From positions 1 to 16,060 of the forward strand of contig JAUXXN010000051.1 of NCBI GenBank assembly GCA_030684755.1: a stretch of DNA of 16,060 nt, read 5' to 3'. The stretch's first letter is position 1. Every line of letters begins with the position of its first letter. Below the pieces are notes generated by a model that had not been told where the DNA came from, ran no database searches, and saw only the letters and a program-made list of their open reading frames with translations. The stretch is from Hydrogenophaga sp. Lineage in GTDB: Bacteria > Pseudomonadota > Gammaproteobacteria > Burkholderiales > Burkholderiaceae_C. Position numbers and translations under genes: made by a program. Below are positions 6,459 through 14,353 of this stretch, in pieces.

Positions 6459-9182
6459 ATGAGCATTCGCCACCTCGACGCCCTGTTTGCCCCCGCCTCG
6501 GTGGCGGTTTTTGGTGCTTCCGAGCGCACCGGCAGCGTGGGTAGTACGGTGTGGCGCAACCTACAGGGCGACGGAAACAACAACGACAACCGCGCCAGCG
6601 GTTACCGTGGCCGACTCTACCCCGTCAACCCCAAACACAGCCAGCTGGGCGGCGTCACCGCCTACCGCAACGCAAAAGCTTTGCCCGAAGTGCCCGACCT
6701 GGCCGTGATCTGCACCCCCGCCCGCACCGTGGCGCCACTCATCGCTGCCATCGGTGCGCGCGGCACGCGGGCGGCCATTGTGGTCACCGCTGGCCTGGAC
6801 AACGCGCAAAAACAGGCCATGCTGGACGCCGCCCGGGTGCACACGCTGCGCATCCTCGGGCCCAACTGCATCGGCTTGCTGGTGCCCCACCTGGGCCTGA
6901 ACGCCAGCTTTGCCCACATCGGCGCCCTGCCGGGCGACCTGGCCTTTGTGTCGCAGTCAGGCGCGCTGGTCACGGCCATGCTCGACTGGGCGGGCTCGCG
7001 CGGCATCGGGTTTTCGCACTTCGTCTCGCTCGGCGAACGTGCCGACGTGGACTTTGGCGACATGCTCGACTTTTTGGGCAGCGACCCCAAAACCCGCTCC
7101 ATCCTGCTCTACATCGAAAGCATCGACGACGCGCCCAAATTCATGTCAGCAGCACGCGCCGCCGCCCGCAACAAGCCGGTGATCGTGGTCAAGGCCGGGC
7201 GCTCGGCCGCAGGCCAGCAGGCCGCCGCCTCGCACACCGGTGCGCTTGCGGGCTCCGACGCGGTGTTTGACGCGGCCATTGCCCGCGCCGGCATGCTGCG
7301 CGTGGACACGCTGCACGAGCTGTTTTTGGCCGCCGAAACGCTGTCGCGCTTTCGCGACGGCCCCAGCGGCCAGCTCATCGTGCTCACCAACGGCGGCGGT
7401 GCGGGCGTGATGGCCGCCGACGCTGCTGCGGCCAACGGCGTTCCCCTGGCCCCGCTGAACGACGCCTTGCTAGCCCGGCTGGACGCCGTGCTGCCCGCCA
7501 ACTGGTCGCACGCCAACCCGGTGGACATCATTGGCGACGCGCCCGCCGCGCGTTACCAGGCTGCGCTGGAAGCGCTGTCGCACGACACCGACAGCGCCGT
7601 GCTCTTCATTCACGCGCCCACCGCCATCGTGCCCAGCACCGAGATTGCACAGGCACTGCTGCCGCAAGTTACCGCGCAGCCCCGGCGCGTGCTGGGCTGC
7701 TGGCTGGGCGACAACGCCGTTGCCCAGGCCCGCCAGACCTTCCGCCAAGCCGGCGTTCCCGACTACAACACCCCCGAAGAAGCGGTGCGCGCCTTTTCCT
7801 TTCTGCGCACTTACCGCCTGCACCAAGAAGCGCTGCTGCAAACCCCACCCGCGCGCAGCGCCACTCAGCCGGTGGATCTGCCGCGCATCCGCGCCATCGT
7901 GGACGAGGTGCTCAGCAGCGGGCGCGAACTGCTGACAGAGCCCGAAGCCAAAGACTTTCTGGCCGCCGCCGGCCTGCCAGTGGTGCCCACGCGCACCGTC
8001 GGCCCCGACCCCACCGAAGCCGTGGCCGCCGCCGATGCCATGGGCTACCCCGTGGTGGCCAAAATTTTGTCGCACAACATCAGCCACAAGAGCGACGTGG
8101 GCGGCGTGCGCCTGAACATTGGCAGCGCCAACGAGCTGCGCGAGGTATGCACCAACATGCTGGCCCGCGTGCGCGAACTGCGGTCCGACGCCGACGTGCA
8201 AGGCTTCACCGTGCAGCCCATGGTGCGCAAAAAGCACGCCCACGAACTCATCATCGGCGCCAGCGTCGACCCCATTTTTGGCCCCGTGATCTTGTTTGGC
8301 GCGGGCGGCACGGCGGTGGAAGTGCTGGCTGACCGCGCACTCGCCCTGCCGCCGCTGAACACGCCGCTGGCGCTGGCGCAAATCAACCGCACCCGCATCG
8401 CCAAGCTGCTGCAAGGCTACCGCGACGAACCCGCCGCTGACATCGACGGCATTGCTCAGGTGCTGGTGGCCGTGTCGCAGCTGCTGGCCGATGTGCCCGA
8501 ACTCGCCGAGCTGGACATCAACCCCTTGCTGGCCAACCACGAAGGCGCTGTGGCGCTGGACGCCCGCGTGCGCGTGTCGGCCGCCTGCCCGGCGGGTGCC
8601 GCGCATTTTGCGATCCAGCCCTACCCGCAAGAGTTGGTGGAAACTTGGCACTGGAAAGACCACGTACTCACGCTGCGCCCCATCCGCCCCGAAGACGAAA
8701 TGCAGCACCGCGCTTTCTTGGAGAAACTGGACCCGGAAGACATTCGTATGCGTGTGTTTTACAGCCGCCGCACCATCGAGCACAGCGAACTCGCCCGCCT
8801 CACACAAATCGACTACGCCCGCGAAATGGCCTTCATTGCCACCCGGCCCCTGGCCGACGGAGGCGAAGAAACCTTGGGCGCGGTGCGAGCCACAGTGGAC
8901 CCGGACAACGAAACCGCCGAATTCGGCGTCATCGTACGTTCCGACCTGAAAGGCAGCGGCCTGGGCCGCAAGCTCATGGGCAACATGATCGAGCACCTGC
9001 GCGAACGTGGCACACAGCGCTTGGTGGGCACGGTGCTGCGCATCAACACCGGCATGCTGGAACTTGCACAGTCGCTGGGCTTCCAAGAACGCAGCAGCCC
9101 CAGCGACCCGGGTGACCACCAAGTGCGCTACGTCTCGCTGGAACTGCAAACCCAAACCAACGCCCAATCCCCCGCTGTTTGA
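6459..9182 (+). CDS. PatZ/YfiQ-type fusion: ADP-forming acyl-CoA synthetase plus GNAT acetyltransferase
   Basis: A 907-residue cytoplasmic protein. Domain order is: CoA-binding Rossmann domain (about 1-135), succinyl-CoA-ligase-like domains (about 140-460), ATP-grasp (about 488-715) and a C-terminal GNAT domain (about 740-900). This is the architecture of Pat/PatZ lysine acetyltransferases, which acetylate and silence acetyl-CoA synthetase. GNAT features are clear: the acetyl-CoA loop RSDLKGSGLGRKLM (827-840) and Glu821 in TAEFGV, matching the catalytic Glu of Salmonella Pat. Unlike E. coli PatZ as I recall it, where the ligase active site is degenerate, this protein keeps the phosphohistidine motif SHTGALAG (His259) of true ADP-forming acetyl-CoA synthetases. 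It may therefore be catalytically bifunctional, which is inference. Length is close to the ~890 of PatZ. It starts 5 bases after the DUF502 gene. Confidence 0.9.
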   Translation: MSIRHLDALFAPASVAVFGASERTGSVGSTVWRNLQGDGNNNDNRASGYRGRLYPVNPKHSQLGGVTAYRNAKALPEVPDLAVICTPARTVAPLIAAIGARGTRAAIVVTAGLDNAQKQAMLDAARVHTLRILGPNCIGLLVPHLGLNASFAHIGALPGDLAFVSQSGALVTAMLDWAGSRGIGFSHFVSLGERADVDFGDMLDFLGSDPKTRSILLYIESIDDAPKFMSAARAAARNKPVIVVKAGRSAAGQQAAASHTGALAGSDAVFDAAIARAGMLRVDTLHELFLAAETLSRFRDGPSGQLIVLTNGGGAGVMAADAAAANGVPLAPLNDALLARLDAVLPANWSHANPVDIIGDAPAARYQAALEALSHDTDSAVLFIHAPTAIVPSTEIAQALLPQVTAQPRRVLGCWLGDNAVAQARQTFRQAGVPDYNTPEEAVRAFSFLRTYRLHQEALLQTPPARSATQPVDLPRIRAIVDEVLSSGRELLTEPEAKDFLAAAGLPVVPTRTVGPDPTEAVAAADAMGYPVVAKILSHNISHKSDVGGVRLNIGSANELREVCTNMLARVRELRSDADVQGFTVQPMVRKKHAHELIIGASVDPIFGPVILFGAGGTAVEVLADRALALPPLNTPLALAQINRTRIAKLLQGYRDEPAADIDGIAQVLVAVSQLLADVPELAELDINPLLANHEGAVALDARVRVSAACPAGAAHFAIQPYPQELVETWHWKDHVLTLRPIRPEDEMQHRAFLEKLDPEDIRMRVFYSRRTIEHSELARLTQIDYAREMAFIATRPLADGGEETLGAVRATVDPDNETAEFGVIVRSDLKGSGLGRKLMGNMIEHLRERGTQRLVGTVLRINTGMLELAQSLGFQERSSPSDPGDHQVRYVSLELQTQTNAQSPAV

Positions 9183-9210
9183 ACCTGAACGGCAGCGGTG
9201 AACCCCATTG

Positions 9211-9216
9211 AAGGAG
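9211..9216 (+). promoter_or_regulatory. Strong Shine-Dalgarno of the dioxygenase-like gene
   Basis: AAGGAG with a 6-base spacer to the ATG at 9223. It selects this ATG over the in-frame TTG at 9208, which lies upstream of the Shine-Dalgarno. The gap to the preceding stop is only 40 bases, so the gene could be read from the same transcript as the PatZ-like gene. Confidence 0.8.
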
Positions 9217-9222
9217 ACCACC

Positions 9223-9861
9223 ATGCCAACCGTGCCCAGCCCCTCACGCCGCCACCTGCTCGTGGGCAGCGCCTCGGTGCTAGCAGCCACCGCCGCGCCA
9301 GCTTGGCTCACGCCCGCGCTGGCGCAATCGGCGCTGCGGCCCACCCCCAGCCAAACCGAAGGCCCGTTTTACCCCGTGGCCTTGCCCGCCGACAACGACT
9401 TTGACCTGCTGCGCAACGGCAACGCCACCTATGGCAAAGGCCAGCCGGCGTGGGTTGAAGGTGTGCTCACCGACACGCGCGGTGTGCCGGTTTCAGGCGC
9501 TGTGGTGCAAATCTGGCAGTGCGACCAGGCGGGCCACTACCACCACCCAGGCGACGGCGGCAAAGCCGACCCCGCCTTCCAGGGCTTCGGCCAAGTCACC
9601 GTGGGGCGCGATGGCCGCTACCGCTTCCGCACCCTGCGGCCCGCACCCTACAGCGGGCGCACGCCGCACATCCACGTCAAGGTGCGGCTGGACGGCCAAG
9701 ACCTGCTCACCACGCAGCTCTATGTGGCGGGCGACCCCGGCAACGAACGCGACTTTCTGTGGCGCCGCCTCAACGCCGAAGGCCGAGCCGCGCTCACCGT
9801 ACCGTTTGTGCCCGGAGCGGATGGCGCACGGGCCACGTTTCCCATCGTGGTGCAGGCTTAA
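9223..9861 (+). CDS. Tat-exported intradiol ring-cleavage dioxygenase-like protein
   Basis: A 212-residue protein of the protocatechuate 3,4-dioxygenase / intradiol dioxygenase fold, enzymes that cleave catechols between the two hydroxyls using non-haem Fe(III). All four expected iron ligands are visible: Tyr106 in WQCDQAGHYHH, Tyr143 in RPAPYSG, and His149 and His151 in TPHIHVKV. The N-terminus has a twin-arginine signal, SRRHLLVG (8-15), then a hydrophobic stretch and PALAQ (31-35) as a likely cleavage site, so the folded metalloprotein would be exported to the periplasm. TPSQTEGPFYP (41-51) is the usual start of this family's mature domain. The substrate is unknown and no other aromatic-degradation genes are nearby. 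The family also includes extracytoplasmic members of unproven activity. The start is fixed by AAGGAG. Confidence 0.88.
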   Translation: MPTVPSPSRRHLLVGSASVLAATAAPAWLTPALAQSALRPTPSQTEGPFYPVALPADNDFDLLRNGNATYGKGQPAWVEGVLTDTRGVPVSGAVVQIWQCDQAGHYHHPGDGGKADPAFQGFGQVTVGRDGRYRFRTLRPAPYSGRTPHIHVKVRLDGQDLLTTQLYVAGDPGNERDFLWRRLNAEGRAALTVPFVPGADGARATFPIVVQA

Positions 9862-9882
9862 GCACGATCCCCGCACGATCCC
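9862..9882. repeat. Tandem pair of GCACGATCCC
   Basis: The same 10-mer occurs at 9862-9871 and 9873-9882, directly after the dioxygenase stop codon, with a period of 11 bases (one helical turn). The rest of the 125-base gap to the next gene shows no clear promoter or terminator. It may be a chance or slippage duplication, or a pair of binding sites for the following gene. Confidence 0.5.
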
Positions 9883-9986
9883 GCGCGCTGCCTACGGCGG
9901 CATCCCGGGTGGAGGCACTTCAATCCGCAGGCACCACAATTCCCCCGCAACTTATGCAGTTTGCCTGCTGCCACTAAGCTCTTTGC

Positions 9987-11081
9987 ATGGATTCTTTAAC
10001 CCAAATCACCCTTGGTTCGGCGATCGGCGTGGCCGTGATGGGCCGACGCACCGCCGTGTGGAAAGCCGCCCTGTGGGGCGGCGTGGCCGGCACTTTGCCC
10101 GACCTCGATGCCTTCATCGACCACGGCGACGCCATCCTGAACATGACGCGTCACCGCGCTGAAAGCCATTCACTGCTGCTGCTCACGCTGGCATCGCCGC
10201 TGCTGGCCTGGGCGGTTTCGCGCATGGACGGCGAAGTGGTTGGGCTCCAGCGCCGGGCCGCCCCAAGCGGGAACAGCATCCCCTCAGGGGGCAGCGCCCT
10301 GCACGGCGGCACACCGCAGGCACCAACGTTCTTCTGGTGGTGGCTTGCGCTGTGGCTGGTGCTGTTCACCCACCCGCTGCTCGACACCATGACCATCTAC
10401 GGCACCCAGCTGCTGCAGCCGTTCACCGACCACCCCTTTGGCGTGGGCAGCATCTTCATCATCGACCCTCTCTACACCTTGCCGCTCATCGGGGGCGTGG
10501 TGGCCGCGCTGCGACTCAAGAGCGCGCGCGGCCTGCGCTGCAACTTGGCTGGCCTGGCCCTGAGCACGTTCTACCTTGCCTGGAGCTTCGGCGCCCAGCA
10601 ACACGCCACCCAAGTGGCCCGCGCTTCACTGGCCGAGCAAAACATCAACGCCCAAGGCCTGCTCGTCACGCCGTCGCCGTTCAACACCGTGCTCTGGCGC
10701 CTGGTAGCCACCACGCCCACGCAGTATTTTGAGGGCCATTACTCGCTGTTCGATAACAGCCAACGCATCACCTGGACCGCCCACGACCGGGGCGCAGAGC
10801 TGATAGAACAGCACCGCAGCGAGCCCTCGGTGGCCCGCATGGCCGCCTTCACCCACGGGTTTTACAGCCTGTCTGAGACCGATGGCCGCCTGTTCGTGAC
10901 CGATTTGCGCATGGGCCAAGAACCTGCCTACAACTTCCGCTTTGACTTGGGCAACACGCCCGCTCGCGTCAGTGGCCAACACCTGCCAACGCAGCAAAGC
11001 ATGCGCCCCGACCTGGGCACCGCGCTGCCCTGGCTGTGGCAGCGCATGTGGGGAAACGACGTTCCATTGCCCCGGATGTAG
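9987..11081 (+). CDS. YdjM-type (DUF457) membrane-bound metal-dependent hydrolase family protein
   Basis: A 364-residue membrane protein. The N-terminal family signature is present: MDSLTQITLGSAIGVAVMG, then GTLPDLDAF (Pro38, Asp39, Asp41), HRAESHSLLL (His56, His61), and THPLLDTMTIYGT with His129 and Asp133. These are putative metal ligands of the YdjM group, whose biochemical activity is largely inferred. Hydrophobic helices lie near 62-78, 115-130, 155-175 and 185-200, followed by a soluble C-terminal domain of about 150 residues. Residues about 86-113, between the first and second helices, are a Pro/Gly/Ser-rich insertion encoded by a palindromic repeat element (10242-10325) that keeps the frame open. 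No good Shine-Dalgarno precedes the ATG. It converges with the CopD-like gene across a 10-base gap. Confidence 0.8.
   Translation: MDSLTQITLGSAIGVAVMGRRTAVWKAALWGGVAGTLPDLDAFIDHGDAILNMTRHRAESHSLLLLTLASPLLAWAVSRMDGEVVGLQRRAAPSGNSIPSGGSALHGGTPQAPTFFWWWLALWLVLFTHPLLDTMTIYGTQLLQPFTDHPFGVGSIFIIDPLYTLPLIGGVVAALRLKSARGLRCNLAGLALSTFYLAWSFGAQQHATQVARASLAEQNINAQGLLVTPSPFNTVLWRLVATTPTQYFEGHYSLFDNSQRITWTAHDRGAELIEQHRSEPSVARMAAFTHGFYSLSETDGRLFVTDLRMGQEPAYNFRFDLGNTPARVSGQHLPTQQSMRPDLGTALPWLWQRMWGNDVPLPRM
10242..10325 (+). repeat. Comamonadaceae-type GC-rich palindromic repeat inserted in frame
   Basis: This stretch contains GCCGCCCCAAGCGGG and then CCCCTCAGGGG followed by GCAGCGC. That order resembles an intergenic repeat common in Comamonadaceae genomes, recalled from memory. 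It is 84 bases (28 codons) if the edges are placed where the protein changes from membrane-helix to Pro/Gly/Ser-rich sequence, so the host frame is preserved. The exact boundaries are approximate. Confidence 0.6.
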
Positions 11082-11091
11082 GGCACCCGCT

Positions 11092-11562
11092 TTAAGCCAT
11101 CAAAAACGTGATCGCAATGATCACCACGCCCAGCCCCAGGTTGATGCCCACCGCCGTGCGGATGCTGGCCAGTGCGGCGCCACCGGCAGACCAGTCGCTG
11201 GCGGCCACGGCTTTGCTCAGGCGCTTGAACAGGGCGAAGCGGATGTGGCCAAAAATCAGCATCATCACAATGCCCAGCGTGGCCATGATGGTCCAGTTCA
11301 GGGGCATGGCGAAGCCCAAGCCGGCCTGCACCGACTCTTTGGCCACGCGCCCGATCATCCACAAGCCGCTGGCCAGCACCACCCCAATGGCCACCAGCAC
11401 GGCCGCAAAAAAGCGTTGCAGCGTGGCGTGCATCAGGCGCACACGCACCGGGGCTTCAAGCTGCATGGCGGCTGGGCGAAGGAAGAAATGGGCAAACACC
11501 ATGCCGCCAATCCATACCACAAGGGCCAGGACGTGCAACAGTTTCAGGGTGGCGTAAATCAT
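11092..11562 (-). CDS. CopD-like four-helix integral membrane protein
   Basis: A 156-residue inner-membrane protein from the ATG at 11562, beginning MIYATLKLLHVLALVVWIGG. Four helices are visible at about residues 6-26, 53-72, 88-107 and 137-155. Histidines at 10 and 25 in helix 1, 45 before helix 2 and 106 in helix 3 could bind metal or haem, in the manner of the CopD/YebZ-like fold. Helix 1 with LHVLALVVWIGGMVFAHFFLRP is typical of small proteins annotated as the CopD family in Burkholderiales. A role in copper handling is not shown, and no copper genes lie alongside. Upstream in-frame codons to 11655 encode a non-membrane, unlikely extension. There is no clear Shine-Dalgarno. It lies downstream of and in line with the helicase, 114 bases away. 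Confidence 0.7.
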   Translation of the reverse strand: MIYATLKLLHVLALVVWIGGMVFAHFFLRPAAMQLEAPVRVRLMHATLQRFFAAVLVAIGVVLASGLWMIGRVAKESVQAGLGFAMPLNWTIMATLGIVMMLIFGHIRFALFKRLSKAVAASDWSAGGAALASIRTAVGINLGLGVVIIAITFLMA

Positions 11563-11676
11563 GTGGGGGGTTCTCGTTGAGGGTGGAACAGGGTTTTCAC
11601 ATCGCACGGGATGTGCGGCGAACCAGGAGGACCCGCACGCTTTCAAAACGTTCAACGGCGCAGCCCAACGGGTTGT

Positions 11677-14130
11677 TTAAGCGCTCACGTCCGACAGCAC
11701 GCCGTTCTGGCGGCGCTGCAACCGGTACGGTGGCAGGCCCTTGAGCATGCGCCGCCCGTAGCTCTGGCGCAGCAACCGGGCATCGTAGCAAACGACCACC
11801 GCTTCGTCGGTCTCGGCGCGGATGGCCCTACCCGTCCACTGCAATAGGCGCGCGCCGGTGGCGGGCACCACCAGTTCGCTGAACGGGTCGCGGCCCTGGC
11901 TTTTCAGCCAGTCGGCGCGGGCCTGGCCCACCGGGTCGCTGGGCGAGGCAAACGGCAACTTGGTGATAAACACCCATTCGCACAACTCGCCCGGCAAATC
12001 GAGCCCTTCGCCAAACGACTGCAGGCCAAACAAGATAGACGGGCTGCCTGCCGCCACGCGCTCGGCGTGTTTGCGCAGCAACTGGATGCGCGAGACGTCG
12101 CCCTGCACCAGCACCCGGCCGCGCAGATCGCTGTGCAGGCCGCGTTCGAGCAGCGCTTGCGCGCGCCGCATTTGCACCCGGGACGTGAACAGCACCAACG
12201 CCCCGCGCTGCACCTCGGCCAGGTCGGTCATCAGCACGTCGAGCATTTCGCGGGTGTAGGCCTCCACGTCTTTCGGGTCGGCCTCGGTTTGCACCACCAC
12301 CAGGCGGCCCTGGCGGGCGTGGTCGAACGGGCTTTGCACCTCGCGCGCCACCACCGCGTCGTCGTACGCCAGACCGGATTCGTGCAGAAAATGGTCAAAC
12401 CCGCCGCAGGTGACGAGCGAGGCCGACGTGACCACCGCCGCACGCACTTTGCTCCAGAGCTGGTTGCGCAGCAAGCTGCCGGGCTCCAGCGGGCAAGCGT
12501 GCGCGGTGAGGGTGACGAGCCCGTGGTTCAGGCCCGCTTGCAGCCATTTGGCCAGCGGCGGCTGCCGGGGTTGGTCGGGGTTGTTGGTCGCGGGCTCTTG
12601 CAGCCACAGCGTGGCGGTTTCTTGCGCGCTTTGCAGGCGCGGCGCCAACACGCCCAGGCGGCTGTAAAGCTTGGCACAGCGTGCGGCGTCGCCGGGGTTG
12701 TCGCGCGCGGTGGCCTTGAGCTGGGTGGCCAGCGTTTCAAACACCTTCAGCAGCGCGCTGGCGTTGGCCTGCAACCGGGCCACGGTTTCCAGCCAGTCGG
12801 GCGGCAGGGCACCGCCTTCAAAGCGGTCGGTCACCGAGGCCGCGCCGTCGCCCCAACCGCCGCCTGAGGCGCCCTTGGCTGCACCCGATCCCGCAGAACC
12901 GTTGGAGCCCGCTGCACCCGCTTTGCCCGCTGCGCCACCCGCCCAGCCACCGCGTGTGGCCGTGCGTGCCGGGGCTCGCCCGGTCAAGGTTTGCCAGTCA
13001 GGGTTGTCGCCCAGCCGCGCCATGGCCATGCGCGCCAGCTCGTTTTGGGCCGACTTCATCTCACGCGCCAGCGTGGCCACGTCGGCATTGGGCGTGTGCT
13101 GCATCGCGCCGGCCACCTCGTCCACCGCGCGCGGCAGGCGGTCGAGCCACTGGGTGCGCATCAGGTCCATCGACGCGGTGAACTGCCCCTGCGCCACCGC
13201 GCCCAGGTGGTGCGCTTCGTCAAACACCAGGTAACAGTCTTCGGGCGCGGGCAGCGCGTGCAGCCCCAGCGTGGCCAGCAGCAGGTCGTGGTTGACCACA
13301 ATCACCTGCGACTGCGCCAGCTTGGCCCGCGCCTGGTAATAGCTGCAGCTGTTGTAGCTGGGGCAGTGGCGCGCGGTGCAGCTGTGGCGCTCGGCCGCTA
13401 CCGGGCTCCACACCTCGCCCTCGGGCGGCTCGTCCAGGCGGTCGCGGTCACCGTCCCAGGCGCCGCTGTCGAGCTGGTGCGTCCACTGCATGTATTGCTT
13501 GGCGCTCTCGCTCCAGCGCTCGGCCGCCCGTGCGCTGGCCGCCGCCGTGGCCACCGTGTGCGCGGCCACGCCAGCGGCCGATTCGTCGGCTGCGGCGGGT
13601 GCGTCGTCGCTCTCAAACAGGTCGGCGCTGGCCGCGTCGCCACCGCTGAGCTGGTCCAGCTTCAGGCGGCACACATAGCGCCCGCGCCCCTTGGCCAGCG
13701 AAAACGTGAACGGCTCGGGCAGCGCCGCCGCCAGCGCCGGCAGGTCTTTGGCAATCAGCTGCTCTTGCAGCGCCACCGTGGCGGTGGAAATGACCACGCG
13801 CTTTTGCTGCGCCAGCGCCAGCGGAATCACAGTGGACGCATACGCCGCCGACTTGCCTACGCCCGTGCCAGCCTGCACCACCGCAATGCCGCGATCGGGC
13901 AAACCGGCCTCGCCACTGACCGAACCGTCGCCCAGGCTCACGCCACTGAGCGTGTGGGCGATGAGCGCAGCCATGTCACGCTGGCCGGGCCGCGCCCGAA
14001 AGCCGCTGGCGTGCGACACCATGTGGTCAAACGCGGCCAGCGCCAGCGCCTCGCGCGCCAGATGGCCAGAGGGCATGGCATCGGGCGCGGTGCCGTCGGT
14101 GTCGGCGTTGAATTCGGGGGTTTGGGACAT
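11677..14130 (-). CDS. DinG/YoaA-type ATP-dependent DNA helicase with 4Fe-4S cluster
   Basis: An 817-residue superfamily 2 helicase of the XPD/DinG group: 5'-3' unwinding in DNA repair and in resolving replication or R-loop obstacles. Walker A is AGTGVGKS (residues 87-94). The DEAH box is FDEAHH (Asp304-His307). Four cysteines (154 in YVCRL; 251, 256 and 262 in SCTARHCPSYNSC) are placed as the iron-sulfur ligands. Motif VI is QWTGRAIR (764-771). At about 700 residues expected, it is long because of a Gly/Ala/Ser-rich insertion at residues 384-433 (bases 12832-12981) and an Ala-rich stretch (about 165-205) within the iron-sulfur region. The start is the ATG at 14130 (MSQTPEF). An in-frame TTG at 14181 is possible but adds a Pro/His/Ser sequence with no family character. 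No strong Shine-Dalgarno is seen. It diverges from the Fic gene. Confidence 0.9.
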   Translation of the reverse strand: MSQTPEFNADTDGTAPDAMPSGHLAREALALAAFDHMVSHASGFRARPGQRDMAALIAHTLSGVSLGDGSVSGEAGLPDRGIAVVQAGTGVGKSAAYASTVIPLALAQQKRVVISTATVALQEQLIAKDLPALAAALPEPFTFSLAKGRGRYVCRLKLDQLSGGDAASADLFESDDAPAAADESAAGVAAHTVATAAASARAAERWSESAKQYMQWTHQLDSGAWDGDRDRLDEPPEGEVWSPVAAERHSCTARHCPSYNSCSYYQARAKLAQSQVIVVNHDLLLATLGLHALPAPEDCYLVFDEAHHLGAVAQGQFTASMDLMRTQWLDRLPRAVDEVAGAMQHTPNADVATLAREMKSAQNELARMAMARLGDNPDWQTLTGRAPARTATRGGWAGGAAGKAGAAGSNGSAGSGAAKGASGGGWGDGAASVTDRFEGGALPPDWLETVARLQANASALLKVFETLATQLKATARDNPGDAARCAKLYSRLGVLAPRLQSAQETATLWLQEPATNNPDQPRQPPLAKWLQAGLNHGLVTLTAHACPLEPGSLLRNQLWSKVRAAVVTSASLVTCGGFDHFLHESGLAYDDAVVAREVQSPFDHARQGRLVVVQTEADPKDVEAYTREMLDVLMTDLAEVQRGALVLFTSRVQMRRAQALLERGLHSDLRGRVLVQGDVSRIQLLRKHAERVAAGSPSILFGLQSFGEGLDLPGELCEWVFITKLPFASPSDPVGQARADWLKSQGRDPFSELVVPATGARLLQWTGRAIRAETDEAVVVCYDARLLRQSYGRRMLKGLPPYRLQRRQNGVLSDVSA

Positions 14131-14294
14131 GTAGGGCGGATGGCAGGGTGAACCAGAGGGGTGGACGCAGCTTGCGACCAAGTTCGAGCGCGCATTGTCC
14201 CAGACCCATCACCCGCACAACTGGTGCAACCAACCCCCTTCAGCCGCCCCACCCCCAGCGGGCACAAGGCGGCAACCGTTCCGTCCGACGGCAT

Positions 14295-14353
14295 TTGGCG
14301 CGATTCATGGCACCGCTGGCGCAATTTCAAGTTTTGCACCAAAATCGCGCCAA
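14295..14353. promoter_or_regulatory. Operator-like three-copy repeat upstream of the Fic gene
   Basis: A perfect 11-bp inverted repeat, TTGGCGCGATT (14295-14305) and AATCGCGCCAA (14343-14353), brackets a third, direct near-copy, TGGCGCAATT (14317-14326). The first and second copies are 21 bp apart, i.e. two helical turns on the same face. The sites end 22 bases before the ATG at 14376, where a repressor operator would be expected. The Fic protein's own N-terminal winged-helix domain is the natural candidate binder (inference). Confidence 0.55.

Noticed and set aside
7470..9344. 624-codon open frame on the minus strand opposite the PatZ-like gene
   Set aside because: It is the shadow of strong G/C third-position bias on the plus strand. 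The translation is rich in Gly/His/Val/Gln with no domain, and the sense frame has unmistakable motifs throughout.
11598..11617. CGCAC/GTGCG hairpin between the helicase and the CopD-like gene as an intrinsic terminator
   Set aside because: The stem is only 5 bp, an overlapping alternative pairing exists, and no T-run follows.
12991..14151. 386-codon plus-strand frame opposite the helicase
   Set aside because: Arg/Gly/His/Val-rich shadow frame. The helicase motifs and cysteines on the minus strand account for the region.
14194..14215. TTGTGC / GACAAT pair on the minus strand as a helicase promoter
   Set aside because: The spacer is only 15 bases and the hexamer matches are poor; not distinguishable from chance.
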